64,000 bases of DNA from DASUAS01 sp963841415 (GTDB lineage: Bacteria > Actinomycetota > Acidimicrobiia > IMCC26256 > DASPTH01), in contig CAWJCN010000001.1 in assembly GCA_963841415.1 (NCBI GenBank), forward strand, positions 1,550,001 through 1,614,000, given 5' to 3'. The translations under genes and the position numbers were made by a program. The notes under the pieces are model-generated. The model was not told the DNA's origin. It made no database searches and saw nothing but the letters and a program-made list of their open reading frames with translations. Positions 8,664 through 17,420 of this stretch are shown here, piece by piece; the stretch's first letter is position 1, and each line of letters opens with the position of its first letter.

Positions 8664-9002
8664 ATGGCACTCAGCCAGAAGCACCGCAGCACGATCTACC
8701 AACGGCTCGAACCCATCCTCGGCGAGGAGGAGGCGGAAGCCTTGCTCGGACAGTTCCCCACCCATGATCTCGATGAAGTGGCGACGAAGGAGTTCGTCCG
8801 CGCCGAGATCACCGGCGTGCGCGGCGAGATGAGCGAGCTCCGAGTCGAGATGAGCGAGTTCCGGGTTGAAATCGAAGGAGTTCGCACGGAGATCGCCGAA
8901 CTCCGAACCGAGATGCACCAGCTCGTGAACCGTGCGTTCGTCGGCATGACGGGCGTGATGATCGGCATCGCCGGAATCGCGCTCGCGATCGTGCACGCGT
9001 AG
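8664..9002 (+). CDS. Small coiled-coil protein with C-terminal membrane anchor
   Basis: The 112-residue protein has a globular N-terminus (about 1-45), then five consecutive seven-residue units of the type EMSELRV, EMSEFRV, EIEGVRT, EIAELRT, EMHQLVN that form a coiled coil (about 52-88), and a final hydrophobic segment VGMTGVMIGIAGIALAIV, consistent with one membrane pass. GGAGA lies upstream of the ATG. It follows the P450 gene by 52 nt. I do not recognise a named family with confidence. A membrane-tethered oligomer or scaffold is plausible, but the function is unknown. Confidence 0.7.
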   Translation: MALSQKHRSTIYQRLEPILGEEEAEALLGQFPTHDLDEVATKEFVRAEITGVRGEMSELRVEMSEFRVEIEGVRTEIAELRTEMHQLVNRAFVGMTGVMIGIAGIALAIVHA

Positions 9003-9005
9003 CGC

Positions 9006-10019
9006 TCAGCGCTGCTTGAGGTCGGCGACGACGCCGGCCCAGTGGTCAGGGTTGGGGGCGCGGTTGTTGGTGAGGCTGACCGCGTCGGCGATGCCGTCGA
9101 GCCGCGCCCGCAGCTTCGCCGCGATCGACCCCGGCTCCCCCACCACCGCGATCGCCTCGAGCACGTCGTCGTCGATCAACGATGCCATCTCCTCCCAGCG
9201 CCCCTCCTTCGACAGGCGGTTGAGCTCGGGGTGGAGATCACCCCAACCGTGGCACTCCAGCGTGGGCGCATACGCGGGCGTCGATCCGTAGAACGCGAGC
9301 TGCCGGCGAGCGACGCCCTTCAACCCCTCCAGCGCGTCCTCGCGATCCGAAGTCACCACGAGCGTGGCGCACACCACCTGCACGTCGGTGCGCGCGCGAC
9401 CCGTCGCCGCCAAGCCTTGTTCGAGCGCCGGCACCGTGAGCATCTCCAGCGACTGCCGGGTGGTGAACGGATGCGTGATGAGGCCGTCGGCCACCTCGCC
9501 CGCCACCTGCACCATGCGGGGGCCGAAGCCACCGATGTACACCGGCGGGCGCCCGAACGGGTTCGGTCCGGGATCGAACGCCGGGATCATCAACGTGTGC
9601 CGGTAGAAGTCGCCCTCGAACGCGAGCGGCTCGCCGGTCTCCCACGTCGCGAACACTGCGCGCACGGCCCGCACCAGCTCGTGCATCCGGCGGGCCGGTT
9701 CCGACCATTCGGCGCCATACCGGTTCACGATGTGCGGGCGCACCTGCGAGCCCAACCCCAGGATGAAGCGTCCACCGGTCACGAGCTGCAGATCGTTCCC
9801 CAGGTACGCGAGGGTCATCGGCGTGCGCGCGAACGCGATCGCGATTGCGGTGCCCAGACGAACGCGCGACGTGTGTTCCGCCGCCACCGCGAGCGCGACG
9901 AACGGGTCGTGCTTCGCCTCGAACGAGAACACGCCGTCGTAACCGATCTCCTCGAGGCGTGGATAGACCGCGCGTACGTCGCGCGGGTCCTCCAACGCGC
10001 TCGTGGTGAAGACCTGCAC
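9006..10019 (-). CDS. LLM class (probably F420-dependent) oxidoreductase
   Basis: GTG 10019 gives 337 residues beginning VQVFTTSALEDPRDVRAVY. Motifs include the YDGVFSFEAKHDPF strand, RVRLGTAIAIAFARTP and the RFILGLGSQVRPH segment, all typical of luciferase-like F420-type enzymes in actinobacteria; cofactor choice is inferred. The start lies 7 nt past the stop of the upstream GH15 gene, so the two are probably co-transcribed. The frame continues far upstream, but that part is an antisense-like shadow inside the GH15 gene. The substrate is unknown. Confidence 0.88.
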   Translation of the reverse strand: MQVFTTSALEDPRDVRAVYPRLEEIGYDGVFSFEAKHDPFVALAVAAEHTSRVRLGTAIAIAFARTPMTLAYLGNDLQLVTGGRFILGLGSQVRPHIVNRYGAEWSEPARRMHELVRAVRAVFATWETGEPLAFEGDFYRHTLMIPAFDPGPNPFGRPPVYIGGFGPRMVQVAGEVADGLITHPFTTRQSLEMLTVPALEQGLAATGRARTDVQVVCATLVVTSDREDALEGLKGVARRQLAFYGSTPAYAPTLECHGWGDLHPELNRLSKEGRWEEMASLIDDDVLEAIAVVGEPGSIAAKLRARLDGIADAVSLTNNRAPNPDHWAGVVADLKQR

Positions 10020-10026
10020 GCGAGGA

Positions 10027-11874
10027 TCAGGCGTTCTCTTGCTCGATGGCGATGAGTCGACGCCCGGCGTCGATGAGCGCGAGGTGGGTGAACGCCTGGG
10101 GGAAGTTCCCGAGGTGCTGTCCGGTGGCCGCGTCGATCTCCTCGGCGTAGAGGTGCAGCGGACCGGCGAACGAGAGCAGCTTCTGGTAGAGCGCACGCGC
10201 CCGGTCGACCTCGCCGATGATCGAGAGCGCCGACACGAGCCAGAACGAGCAGATCGTGAACGTGCCCTCCTCGCCCGAGAGACCATCGTCGGTGGAGTCG
10301 ACCCGGTAGCGGAGCACGAGCCCATCCTTGGTGAGCTCGTCGGCGATGGCGAGGACGGTGGCGCGCACGCGATCGTCGTCGCCGGGCAGGAACCCCATGA
10401 TCGGGATGAGGAGGTTCGACGCGTCGAGGTCCTTGGTGCCGTAGTGCTGCACGAACACACCGCGATCGTCGACGCCCTGGTCGAGGATCTCGGCGCGCAT
10501 CTTCTCGGCCTCGGCTTCCCACTTCTCGACGCGGTCGCTGTCCTCGCGCTCGCGGGCGAGGTGCAACCCCCGATCGACCGCCACCCAGCACATCACCTTC
10601 GAGGCCACGAAGTGCTGCGGTTCACCGCGCATCTCCCAGATGCCCTGATCGGGCTCGGGGAAACGCTCGATGGCCTGGTCGACCAGGTAGCAGAGCCCGG
10701 CCCAGACCGGTTCGGCGATCTGACCGCCCCGGCGCTGGAACGAGTTGACGGCGTCGAGGAGCATTCCCCAGACGTCGTGCTGGTGCTGGTCGAAGGCGCC
10801 GTTGCCGACGCGTACCGGACGCGAGTCCCGGTACCCCGACAGGTGGTCGAGGGTGTGCTCGGTCAGGTCCGTCTCCCCGCCGATCCCGTACATGATCTGC
10901 AGGTTCGGCTCACCCGATCCCATCTCCGACGCCAGCGTCTCGAGCATGAACGCGAAGTACTCGAATGCCTCCCACTCGAAGCCGAGGTCGTGGAGCGCGC
11001 GCAACATGAACGCGGTGTCGCGGATCCAGGTGTACCGGTAGTCCCAGTTGCGCTCGCCGCCGGGCGTCTCGGGCAGCGACGTCGTGCCCGCGGCCATGAT
11101 CGCCCCGGTGGGCGCGTAGCTGAGCGACTTCAACGCGAGCGCGCTGCGCTCGAGGTACGGACGCCACGCGTGGTCGTGGATCTTCGCCAGCGCCAACCAG
11201 TCGCGCCAGTACTTCTCGGTGGCGTCGCGCTGCGCCTCCGCTTCCTCGAGCGTCGTCGGTGCGTCGCCTTCCCACGACAGCGCCAACCACGCCGACTCGC
11301 CTTCTTCGAGCGTGGTGCGGCCGTAGGTGCGCGGCCCCAGGATGCCGAGGCGCATGCTCCCCGTGAGGTCGAGCGCGAGGTCCTTCCATCGCACGGTGAC
11401 GCGTCCGTAGCCGCCGTCGTCGTACGACCACTCGCCGCCATCGCGCCCATAGTCGAACATTGGGACGCAGTTGGCCTGCACCTCGACCCGCCCGCTGCAG
11501 CAGGTCGCGATGCGCAACAGGGTGCCCTGCCCCATCGTGTCGCCGGGGACCCGCCGGTAGCGCTCGCGCCGCTCGTCGGTCGGAGCGGGCCCCATCACGA
11601 GCAGGTCCCACACGATCAGCCATCCGGTGGGCGTGTGCCACGTGGTCTCGAGCACGTTGGTCCCCGGCACGTAGCGGCGCTGGTTGGGCACCTCGATGCC
11701 GGTCGGGCCGAACCGGAAGTTGCCCGCGGCGCGGTCGAGGAGGGCGCCGAAGACACTCGGGGAATCGGGGCGGGGCAGGCACAGCCACTCGACCGAACCG
11801 TCGGGCGCGACCAGCGTGCTGATCTCGCAGTCGGACAGGAACGCGTACTCGGCGATGTCGGGGAACGTGGTCAC
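10027..11874 (-). CDS. Glycoside hydrolase family 15 protein (glucoamylase/trehalase-like)
   Basis: From GTG 11874, with AAAGG 8 nt upstream, the protein is 615 residues. An N-terminal beta domain (about 1-230) begins IAEYAFLSDCEISTLV, and the catalytic (alpha/alpha)6 barrel follows. It carries NWDYRYTWIRDTAF, GAFDQHQHDVWG and the acidic pair in GEEGTFTICSFW, where the general base is expected; the end QAFTHLALIDAGRRL is standard. There is no signal peptide, so it is cytoplasmic. Actinobacterial homologues cleave maltooligosaccharides or trehalose; which one is not decidable here. Confidence 0.92.
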   Translation of the reverse strand: MTTFPDIAEYAFLSDCEISTLVAPDGSVEWLCLPRPDSPSVFGALLDRAAGNFRFGPTGIEVPNQRRYVPGTNVLETTWHTPTGWLIVWDLLVMGPAPTDERRERYRRVPGDTMGQGTLLRIATCCSGRVEVQANCVPMFDYGRDGGEWSYDDGGYGRVTVRWKDLALDLTGSMRLGILGPRTYGRTTLEEGESAWLALSWEGDAPTTLEEAEAQRDATEKYWRDWLALAKIHDHAWRPYLERSALALKSLSYAPTGAIMAAGTTSLPETPGGERNWDYRYTWIRDTAFMLRALHDLGFEWEAFEYFAFMLETLASEMGSGEPNLQIMYGIGGETDLTEHTLDHLSGYRDSRPVRVGNGAFDQHQHDVWGMLLDAVNSFQRRGGQIAEPVWAGLCYLVDQAIERFPEPDQGIWEMRGEPQHFVASKVMCWVAVDRGLHLAREREDSDRVEKWEAEAEKMRAEILDQGVDDRGVFVQHYGTKDLDASNLLIPIMGFLPGDDDRVRATVLAIADELTKDGLVLRYRVDSTDDGLSGEEGTFTICSFWLVSALSIIGEVDRARALYQKLLSFAGPLHLYAEEIDAATGQHLGNFPQAFTHLALIDAGRRLIAIEQENA

Positions 11875-11978
11875 GGTCGTGCCTTTCGTCGGCCGAAAGT
11901 CTGGCACGGCCGCCCGTGGGTACCGGTCACCGCCCGGGGATAAGGTGCCCGCGTCCGTGAGCGCTCGAGGGGGATCCG

Positions 11979-12815
11979 ATGGCACTGCCGTTCAGCTACG
12001 AAGGCAAGCGGGTGGTCGTGAGCGGGGGCGGCGGAGCTGGCATGGGTGCCGCCGCGGTCGAGGGGCTCGCGGAGCTCGGCGCGGAGATCCACGTGCTCGA
12101 CCTCAAGGATCCGCCGATCGACGTCGCGAGCCACCAGATCGTCGACCTGCGCGATCCCGACGCCGTGAGCGCGGCGGTCGAGACCATCGGCGGGAGGATC
12201 GACGCGCTGTTCAACGCCGCCGGTCTGCCCGGGCCGCCGTTCCCCGACGTCGACACGATGCTCGTGAACTTCGCGGCACCGCGCCACCTCGCCGCGTGCG
12301 TCGTGCCGCACATGACCGACGGCGGCGCGATCTGCAGCATCTCGTCGACCGCCGGCAGCGGCTACCTGCTGAACCTCGACAAGTGGATGCCGCTGGTCGA
12401 CACGCCGGATTTCCCGTCGGCGAAGGCGTGGTGCGAGGAGCACCCGGACGACATCCTCGGCGCCTACTCGCAGTCCAAGGAAGCCCTCATCATCTGGACG
12501 ATGAAGGCCGCGATGGACCTCAACGCCCGGGGCATCCGGCTCAACTGCATCAGCCCCGGCCCCACCGACACGCCGATGATGCCCGCATTCGAGGACCTCG
12601 CCGGCGGCGGGCAGATCATCGACCTGTTCGCCCAGGGCCTCGGCCGTCGCTCGACGCCCGCCGAGCAGGGCTGGCCGATGATCTTCCTCAACAGCGACGC
12701 CGCGTCGTACATCTCGGGTGAGAACCTCAACACCGACGGCGGCACCGTCTCCGCGATCACGACCGGACGCCTGGTGCTGGACTTCGACCCCGAAGCCCTC
12801 GGCATCAACCAGTAG
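11979..12815 (+). CDS. SDR family oxidoreductase, coniferyl-alcohol dehydrogenase-like
   Basis: The 278-residue SDR starts MALPFSYEGKRVVVSGGGG, closely resembling the SDR at 4722-5534. The cofactor segment is SGGGGAGMG, NAAG follows near residue 81, and the expected YxxxK appears as YSQSK near 163. The long insertion between the catalytic Ser (SSTAGS) and Tyr is shared with the subgroup. It is divergent from the GH15 gene and ends in a large hairpin. It probably oxidises a secondary or cyclic alcohol; the exact substrate is unknown. Confidence 0.85.
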   Translation: MALPFSYEGKRVVVSGGGGAGMGAAAVEGLAELGAEIHVLDLKDPPIDVASHQIVDLRDPDAVSAAVETIGGRIDALFNAAGLPGPPFPDVDTMLVNFAAPRHLAACVVPHMTDGGAICSISSTAGSGYLLNLDKWMPLVDTPDFPSAKAWCEEHPDDILGAYSQSKEALIIWTMKAAMDLNARGIRLNCISPGPTDTPMMPAFEDLAGGGQIIDLFAQGLGRRSTPAEQGWPMIFLNSDAASYISGENLNTDGGTVSAITTGRLVLDFDPEALGINQ

Positions 12816-12821
12816 CGCGGC

Positions 12822-12886
12822 CCTCCAGATGCCAAGGTTGCGTCGCCGCGACACCTGAGACGTGTTCGTGCGACGCAACCTGGAGG
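12822..12886. terminator. Bidirectional hairpin terminator
   Basis: Two nested complementary arm pairs, CCTCCAG/CTGGAGG on the outside and GGTTGCGTCGC/GCGACGCAACC inside, form a long stem with a one-sided bulge. It sits between the convergent stops at 12815 and 12888 and can serve both genes. Confidence 0.7.
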
Positions 12887-12887
12887 A

Positions 12888-15026
12888 TCATGAGACGGTC
12901 AGGGTGAAGCGGGCGGTGAACGCGTCGCCGGGTGCGACGAGGTGCGTGGTGCTGGTCACGAGCGCGTTCGTGGGCGCGGCCATGGGTTCGAGCGCGGCGT
13001 ACGGCTTGCCCGCCGGCACCCACACCTGCGCGTAGGGGTAGTGGGGGTTCCCCTGGACCGCCACCGACGCGCCGTCTTCGCCGGTGAACGCGAGGCGACG
13101 GTCGCGGCCGAGCACATAGAGGTCGTCGAAGGTGCGGCGACCGACGACGGCGTCCTCGGCCGCTTCGCGCGTCGACGCGCCCGTGGGGATGCCGCGCTCG
13201 TCGAGCGCGAGGTGCTCGCGCGCCGGAAGGCGGAGCGTCCAGCGTGAGCGTGGGGTGCCGGAGACCCGGAGGTAGGGGTGCCAGCCCCACGCCGCCGGCA
13301 CCTTCCGATCGGCGGTCGGGACGAGCGTGGTGTCGACGACGAGCCGGTCGTCGTGCAACGCGACGGAAGCCTCCAGCAGGTGCGGGAACGGGAACGCAGG
13401 TGCGTCGACGATGGTCGTCGCGGTGAGCCGGGCCACGTCGCGGTGAGCGCGCGCGGCGGTCACCTCCCAGTCGGGCCAGCCGACCAGCAGCCCGTGGATC
13501 GGCAGGCCGTTGTCGTCGGTGCGCACGTGGCGGCCGCGCACATCGACGGTGACGCCGGCGGCGCGGTAGCGGCGCGAGCTCAGCCGATTGGCCCAGGGCG
13601 CGAGTAGCGGGAGACCTCCGGTGTGGCCCGCGCGCAGCGCGTCGACACCACCGGGGAGTGCCAGGTACTCTCGCCGCCCGCGTCGCAGCGACACACCGGT
13701 CATCCCGACGCCCGGCAGGAAGACGGCGCGTAGCGCGCCGCTGCGGAGCTCCAGGGCGGGCGCGTCCTGGAAGTGTCGCTCGACGACCTGCGCGCTCGAA
13801 CGCGCCGGCCAGACCAGCTCCAGGTTCTCCACGAGGCGGAGTCCCGCCGCATACGTGAGCTCCACACCGGGCTTGATCGAGTACTCCGGGATTCGGCGGT
13901 GCCACTCACGCAGCGTCACCCGCAGCTCGCGGCGCGCCAGGTGCGAGCCGAGGCAGCGGTGCACGCCGCCGCCGAACGCGAGGTGACGGTTGACGTCGCG
14001 GTCGAAGCGCACGTCCATCGGATCGTCGTACTCAGCGGGGTCGACGTTGGCTGCGCCCACGTTGACGAGCACGAACGACCCCTCGGGCACGGTGTGACCC
14101 GCCACCGGGCATTCGGTCGTGGCCATGCGCGGGACGTTCGGAACCGGCGTCTCCCAGCGGAGCAGCTCCTCCACCGCGCTCGGGATGATGTCCGGGTGCT
14201 CGACGATCTCGCGACGGTGGTCGTCGTGTTGCGCGAGGAAGGCGAAGAAGCACGACAACGAGTCGGTCACGGTGTCGAGCCCGGCGATGAAGAACAGGAA
14301 GCAGATGTCGAGGATCTCCTCGCGCGTCAGCTTCTCGCCGTCGATCTCCGCGGTGTTGAACCGCGTGAGGATGTCGTCCTTCGGCGCGGCGAGGCGCTCG
14401 TCGAGGATGGCGTCGAAGTAGGAATAGAGCTCCTGGCCGACGTCGCGCTGGATCTGCTGGCGCTCCTCTTGCTCCATGTCGACGGTGCCAGGACGGATGA
14501 TGCCGTCCTTGAGGCGGAGGAAGGTGTCGAGCTCCTCCCACGGCAGGCCCATGAGGCCGAGGAAGACTGCCGAGGGGAACTGCTCGGCGAACTCGTGCGT
14601 GAAGTGGCACCCGCCGCGCGACTCGAACTGGTCGATGAAGTGGTTGACCCGGGCGGTGACGTCGTCCTCGATGGCGTCCATCGCCCGCGGGGCGAAGATC
14701 GGGTCGAGGACCTTCCGGTACTTGAGGTGGCGGGGTGGGTCGACACTCAACGGGATGAGCGGCCGCACGTTGCCGAGCTCGAGGAACCCCTCCGACGAGA
14801 ACACGTCGGTGTTCTTGAACGTGGCCTCGACCGCCCGACGGCTGGCGACCATGTACATGCCGGGCATGGCCTCCATCACCTCGGCATCGACGAGCTGCTG
14901 GTAGATGGGCTGCGGGCAGGAGGCGTCGCCGAGGCTCTCGGCGGCGAGCATCACCGCGGTGGAGTCGCCGCGCTCGCCGGCCGTGAGGGCGTCGGCCGGG
15001 AAGCGCTTGCTGTCGTTGGTGTCCAT
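12888..15026 (-). CDS. Cytochrome P450 - aldose 1-epimerase (galactose mutarotase-like) fusion
   Basis: One uninterrupted 712-residue frame from ATG 15026 (GGGAG 5 nt upstream). Residues 1-410 are a complete P450: AGLDT at 248-252, the ExxR motif as ELLR at 287-290, and FGGGVHRCLG with haem ligand Cys358. After a linker of about 13 residues, residues 424-712 form a mutarotase-like domain with His511 (LPIHGL), His583 (WGWHPYL) and Glu680 (LEPMA), matching the two catalytic His and the Glu of aldose epimerases. No ATG, GTG or TTG occurs at the junction before the first epimerase strand, so separate translation is unlikely. The combined role is unknown. Confidence 0.85.
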   Translation of the reverse strand: MDTNDSKRFPADALTAGERGDSTAVMLAAESLGDASCPQPIYQQLVDAEVMEAMPGMYMVASRRAVEATFKNTDVFSSEGFLELGNVRPLIPLSVDPPRHLKYRKVLDPIFAPRAMDAIEDDVTARVNHFIDQFESRGGCHFTHEFAEQFPSAVFLGLMGLPWEELDTFLRLKDGIIRPGTVDMEQEERQQIQRDVGQELYSYFDAILDERLAAPKDDILTRFNTAEIDGEKLTREEILDICFLFFIAGLDTVTDSLSCFFAFLAQHDDHRREIVEHPDIIPSAVEELLRWETPVPNVPRMATTECPVAGHTVPEGSFVLVNVGAANVDPAEYDDPMDVRFDRDVNRHLAFGGGVHRCLGSHLARRELRVTLREWHRRIPEYSIKPGVELTYAAGLRLVENLELVWPARSSAQVVERHFQDAPALELRSGALRAVFLPGVGMTGVSLRRGRREYLALPGGVDALRAGHTGGLPLLAPWANRLSSRRYRAAGVTVDVRGRHVRTDDNGLPIHGLLVGWPDWEVTAARAHRDVARLTATTIVDAPAFPFPHLLEASVALHDDRLVVDTTLVPTADRKVPAAWGWHPYLRVSGTPRSRWTLRLPAREHLALDERGIPTGASTREAAEDAVVGRRTFDDLYVLGRDRRLAFTGEDGASVAVQGNPHYPYAQVWVPAGKPYAALEPMAAPTNALVTSTTHLVAPGDAFTARFTLTVS

Positions 15027-15122
15027 CGGGCTCCCTGAGCAGGCGTGAACCACTGTTCCATATCGGGAGAACGAGCGTATCCGGCTCCGAGCCGCCTCCG
15101 ATCGATCGCTGGACATCGACTG

Positions 15123-15153
15123 AGAGCATCAGGCATACTCCGAAGAGCATCAG
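15123..15153. promoter_or_regulatory. Direct repeat in a divergent promoter region
   Basis: AGAGCATCAG occurs at 15123-15132 and again at 15144-15153, a 21-bp period that puts both copies on the same DNA face. They lie between the P450-epimerase start (15026) and the UGSC-partner start (15180), so an activator or repressor could act on both genes. Confidence 0.45.
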
Positions 15154-15179
15154 ACGCGCCCTGCTGCGGCGGAGGGAAC

Positions 15180-16226
15180 GTGACCACCTACCTGCCGACC
15201 ACTCTGGAGATCGCCGACGACTCGCCCGAGGCGGTCGCCGAGCTGCTCGACGCACGCGGCCTGGGCGACGGCCTCCCGGTGGTCCCGCCGACGCCGGCGC
15301 GCGTGGACGCGATGCTCGCCCACGCCGACGGCGACCCCGACGAGGTGCTCGCCACCCTGCTCCCCCGCGCCGGGATCGTGACCCGTCGGATCGTCGCCAT
15401 CAACGCGGTGCTGGCGGGCTGCCCCGCCGAGACCTTCCCCGTCGTGCTCACCGCGATCCGCGCGCTCGCCCGGCCCGAGACGAACCTGCGCGGCGTGAAC
15501 GCCACCACGCACCCGGTTGCACCGTTGGTGCTGGTGCACGGTGAGATCGCGGCTACAGCCGGCTTCGCGTCGGGGGTGGGCGCGTTCGGGCCCGGGAACC
15601 GAGCCAACGCGACCGTCGGGCGCGCGGTGCGTCTCATGTTGCTGCACGTCGCAGGCGCCCGACCCGGGTCGGGCGACGCGGCTACGCACGGGCAGCCCGC
15701 GAAGTACACGTTCTGCGCGGCGGAGCGTCTCGAGGCTTCCCCGTGGGAGGGCTACGCGGTCAGCCGTGACGTGCACGCACCCAGCGCGGTCACCGTCCAC
15801 TGCGGCGAGGGGCCGCACAACGTGCACGACATGGAGAAGGACGGCGATCCACAGCTGATCCTCGACAAGATCGCATCGTCGATGGCATCGCTGGGCATGA
15901 ACAACGCGCCCATCAGCCAAGGTGAGTACTTCGTGATCCTCGGTCCCGAGCACGCGTACAGTCTCGCCGGCAACGGCTTCTCTCGCGACGACGTGTCGCT
16001 CTACCTCTACGACCGCGCCCGCCTGCCCGCGTCGACGTTCCGGCGCCACTTCGAGGAGCTGGCGTGGACGCAGTGGATGAAGACGGTGCCGGACGACCAC
16101 ATGCTCCCCATGACCGGCGAGCCGGGCAACATCCGCGTGTTGGTGGCCGGCGGACCGGGCAAGCACACACTGCTCGTTCCGTCGTGGGGTATGACCCGCA
16201 GCGTGACGCTCCCACTGGAGGGATGA
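15180..16226 (+). CDS. Conserved hypothetical protein, partner of UGSC-family protein
   Basis: GTG 15180, with GGAGGGA just upstream, gives 348 residues. The protein has no named enzyme motif but resembles the conserved protein that usually precedes UGSC-family genes. Telling segments are RGLGDGLPVVPPTPARV, NAVLAGCPAETFPVV, GVNATTHPVAPLVLVHG, GPGNRANATVGRA and AKYTFCAAERLEASPWEG. Conserved-looking cysteines fall in the AGCP, TFCAAE and VHCGEG contexts, so thiol chemistry with the CGSC protein is plausible. Its stop overlaps the first possible ATG of the next gene, indicating tight coupling. The partnership is recalled from family knowledge; the function is unknown. Confidence 0.75.
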   Translation: MTTYLPTTLEIADDSPEAVAELLDARGLGDGLPVVPPTPARVDAMLAHADGDPDEVLATLLPRAGIVTRRIVAINAVLAGCPAETFPVVLTAIRALARPETNLRGVNATTHPVAPLVLVHGEIAATAGFASGVGAFGPGNRANATVGRAVRLMLLHVAGARPGSGDAATHGQPAKYTFCAAERLEASPWEGYAVSRDVHAPSAVTVHCGEGPHNVHDMEKDGDPQLILDKIASSMASLGMNNAPISQGEYFVILGPEHAYSLAGNGFSRDDVSLYLYDRARLPASTFRRHFEELAWTQWMKTVPDDHMLPMTGEPGNIRVLVAGGPGKHTLLVPSWGMTRSVTLPLEG

Positions 16227-16228
16227 CC

Positions 16229-16777
16229 ATGTCGGTGACCGTGTACCTCCCTGACAGCGAGCCCGGCCCGGACGTCGCGCACCTGGCGCCGTCGCCGGAG
16301 TCGCTCGCGGGGCTGCGCATCGCAGTGCTCGACAACGGCAAGCCGAACGCCGCGCTGGTGATGGCGCGCGCGGCCGAGTCGTTGGCGGCGCGCGTCGGCG
16401 CCCGCGTGACGTTGGTGACGAAGAAGGGCCCGCAGGGTCGCTCGGCCAACGCTGCGATCCCGTGCGCGCCCGACATCTTCGAGAAGGTCCTCGCGCAGGC
16501 CGACATCGTGATCACCGGCACCGCCGACTGCGGCAGCTGCACCGCCTACAGCGTGTACGACACGATCGAACTGGAGAAGGCGGGGCGTCCGTGCGTGGTG
16601 GTCACCACGACGCAGTTCGCGCCGATCGCGGCGACGATGGCGTCGAGCTTCGGGCTTCCCGACGCTCGCACCCTCGTGCTCGACCATCCCATCGGTGGGA
16701 CCGCACCGGCGGTGCTCGAGCAGTGGGCCGACGCCGCCACCGAGCGTCTCGTGAAGCTGTTCACCGCCGCGTCGTAG
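16229..16777 (+). CDS. UGSC-family protein, cysteine (CGSC) form
   Basis: The 182-residue product carries ADCGSCTAYSVYDTIELEK, with C101-G-S-C104 at the spot where the family's selenoprotein members have Sec-Gly-Ser-Cys. The rest, starting at RIAVLDNGKPNA, fits an alpha/beta fold. Two ATGs are possible: 16223 abuts the Shine-Dalgarno GGAGGG, so 16229, 6 nt downstream of it, is preferred. It overlaps or abuts its partner gene. A redox role for the CxxC-like site is inferred; no biochemical function is established to my knowledge. Confidence 0.8.
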   Translation: MSVTVYLPDSEPGPDVAHLAPSPESLAGLRIAVLDNGKPNAALVMARAAESLAARVGARVTLVTKKGPQGRSANAAIPCAPDIFEKVLAQADIVITGTADCGSCTAYSVYDTIELEKAGRPCVVVTTTQFAPIAATMASSFGLPDARTLVLDHPIGGTAPAVLEQWADAATERLVKLFTAAS

Positions 16778-16786
16778 TCTCCTGAC

Positions 16787-17413
16787 ATGCCGTTCTGGAC
16801 CGACGAGGTCGTACCCCGCTTCACCGACAAGATGCTGGGGTCGCGCGGTGTCATGAAGCTCCGGGGTCGGGCAGTGGACTCGCTGGCCGGCGAGGTGGTC
16901 GAGATCGGCTTCGGCTCCGGGCTCAACGTCCCGCTCTATCCTCCGCAGGTCACCCGCGTGTACGCGGTCGACCCGTCGCTCGTCGCGCGGAAGCTGTCCC
17001 AGCCGCGCGTCGACGCGTCATCGGCGAAGGTCGAGTTCGTCGGGCTCGACGGTGCGCAACTGCCGCTCGACGACGAGTCCGTCGACGCCGCGTTGAGCAC
17101 GTTCACGTTGTGCACCATCCCGGATGTCACGAGCGCCCTCAGCGAGGTCCAGCGGGTCTTGCGACCCGGCGGCACCTTCCACTTCCTCGAGCACGGCCTG
17201 AGCCCCGATCCGGCTGTCGCCAAGAAGCAACACCGATTCAACGGCCTGCAACAGCGTCTCGCCGGCGGCTGCCACCTCGATCGGCCGATCGACGCTCTCG
17301 TCAGAGAAGCCGGCTTCGAGATCACCGACCTCGAGAACGACCACATGCCGGGACCGAAGTTCATGCAGCCGTGGGGCTACCTCTACGAGGGCGTGGCCCG
17401 GAAGCCCGGCTAG
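16787..17413 (+). CDS. Class I SAM-dependent methyltransferase
   Basis: The 208-residue protein shows the Rossmann-like SAM fold: motif I EIGFGSGLN (about 39-47), an acidic ribose contact in YAVDPS, motif II around DAALSTFTLCTIPD, and motif III RVLRPGGTFHFLEHG. This is the Methyltransf_11 pattern. It begins 9 nt after the UGSC gene stop and may be co-transcribed with it. The acceptor could be a small molecule, quinone or lipid; nothing in the sequence fixes it. Confidence 0.85.
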   Translation: MPFWTDEVVPRFTDKMLGSRGVMKLRGRAVDSLAGEVVEIGFGSGLNVPLYPPQVTRVYAVDPSLVARKLSQPRVDASSAKVEFVGLDGAQLPLDDESVDAALSTFTLCTIPDVTSALSEVQRVLRPGGTFHFLEHGLSPDPAVAKKQHRFNGLQQRLAGGCHLDRPIDALVREAGFEITDLENDHMPGPKFMQPWGYLYEGVARKPG

Positions 17414-17420
17414 CTCACGG

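Noticed and set aside
10003..11943. Plus-strand open frame antisense to the GH15 gene
   Set aside because: Composition and lack of motifs mark it as a shadow; the GH15 gene has clear catalytic signatures.
13757..15026. P450 and epimerase as two separate genes
   Set aside because: No stop codon and no plausible start codon or Shine-Dalgarno at the junction.
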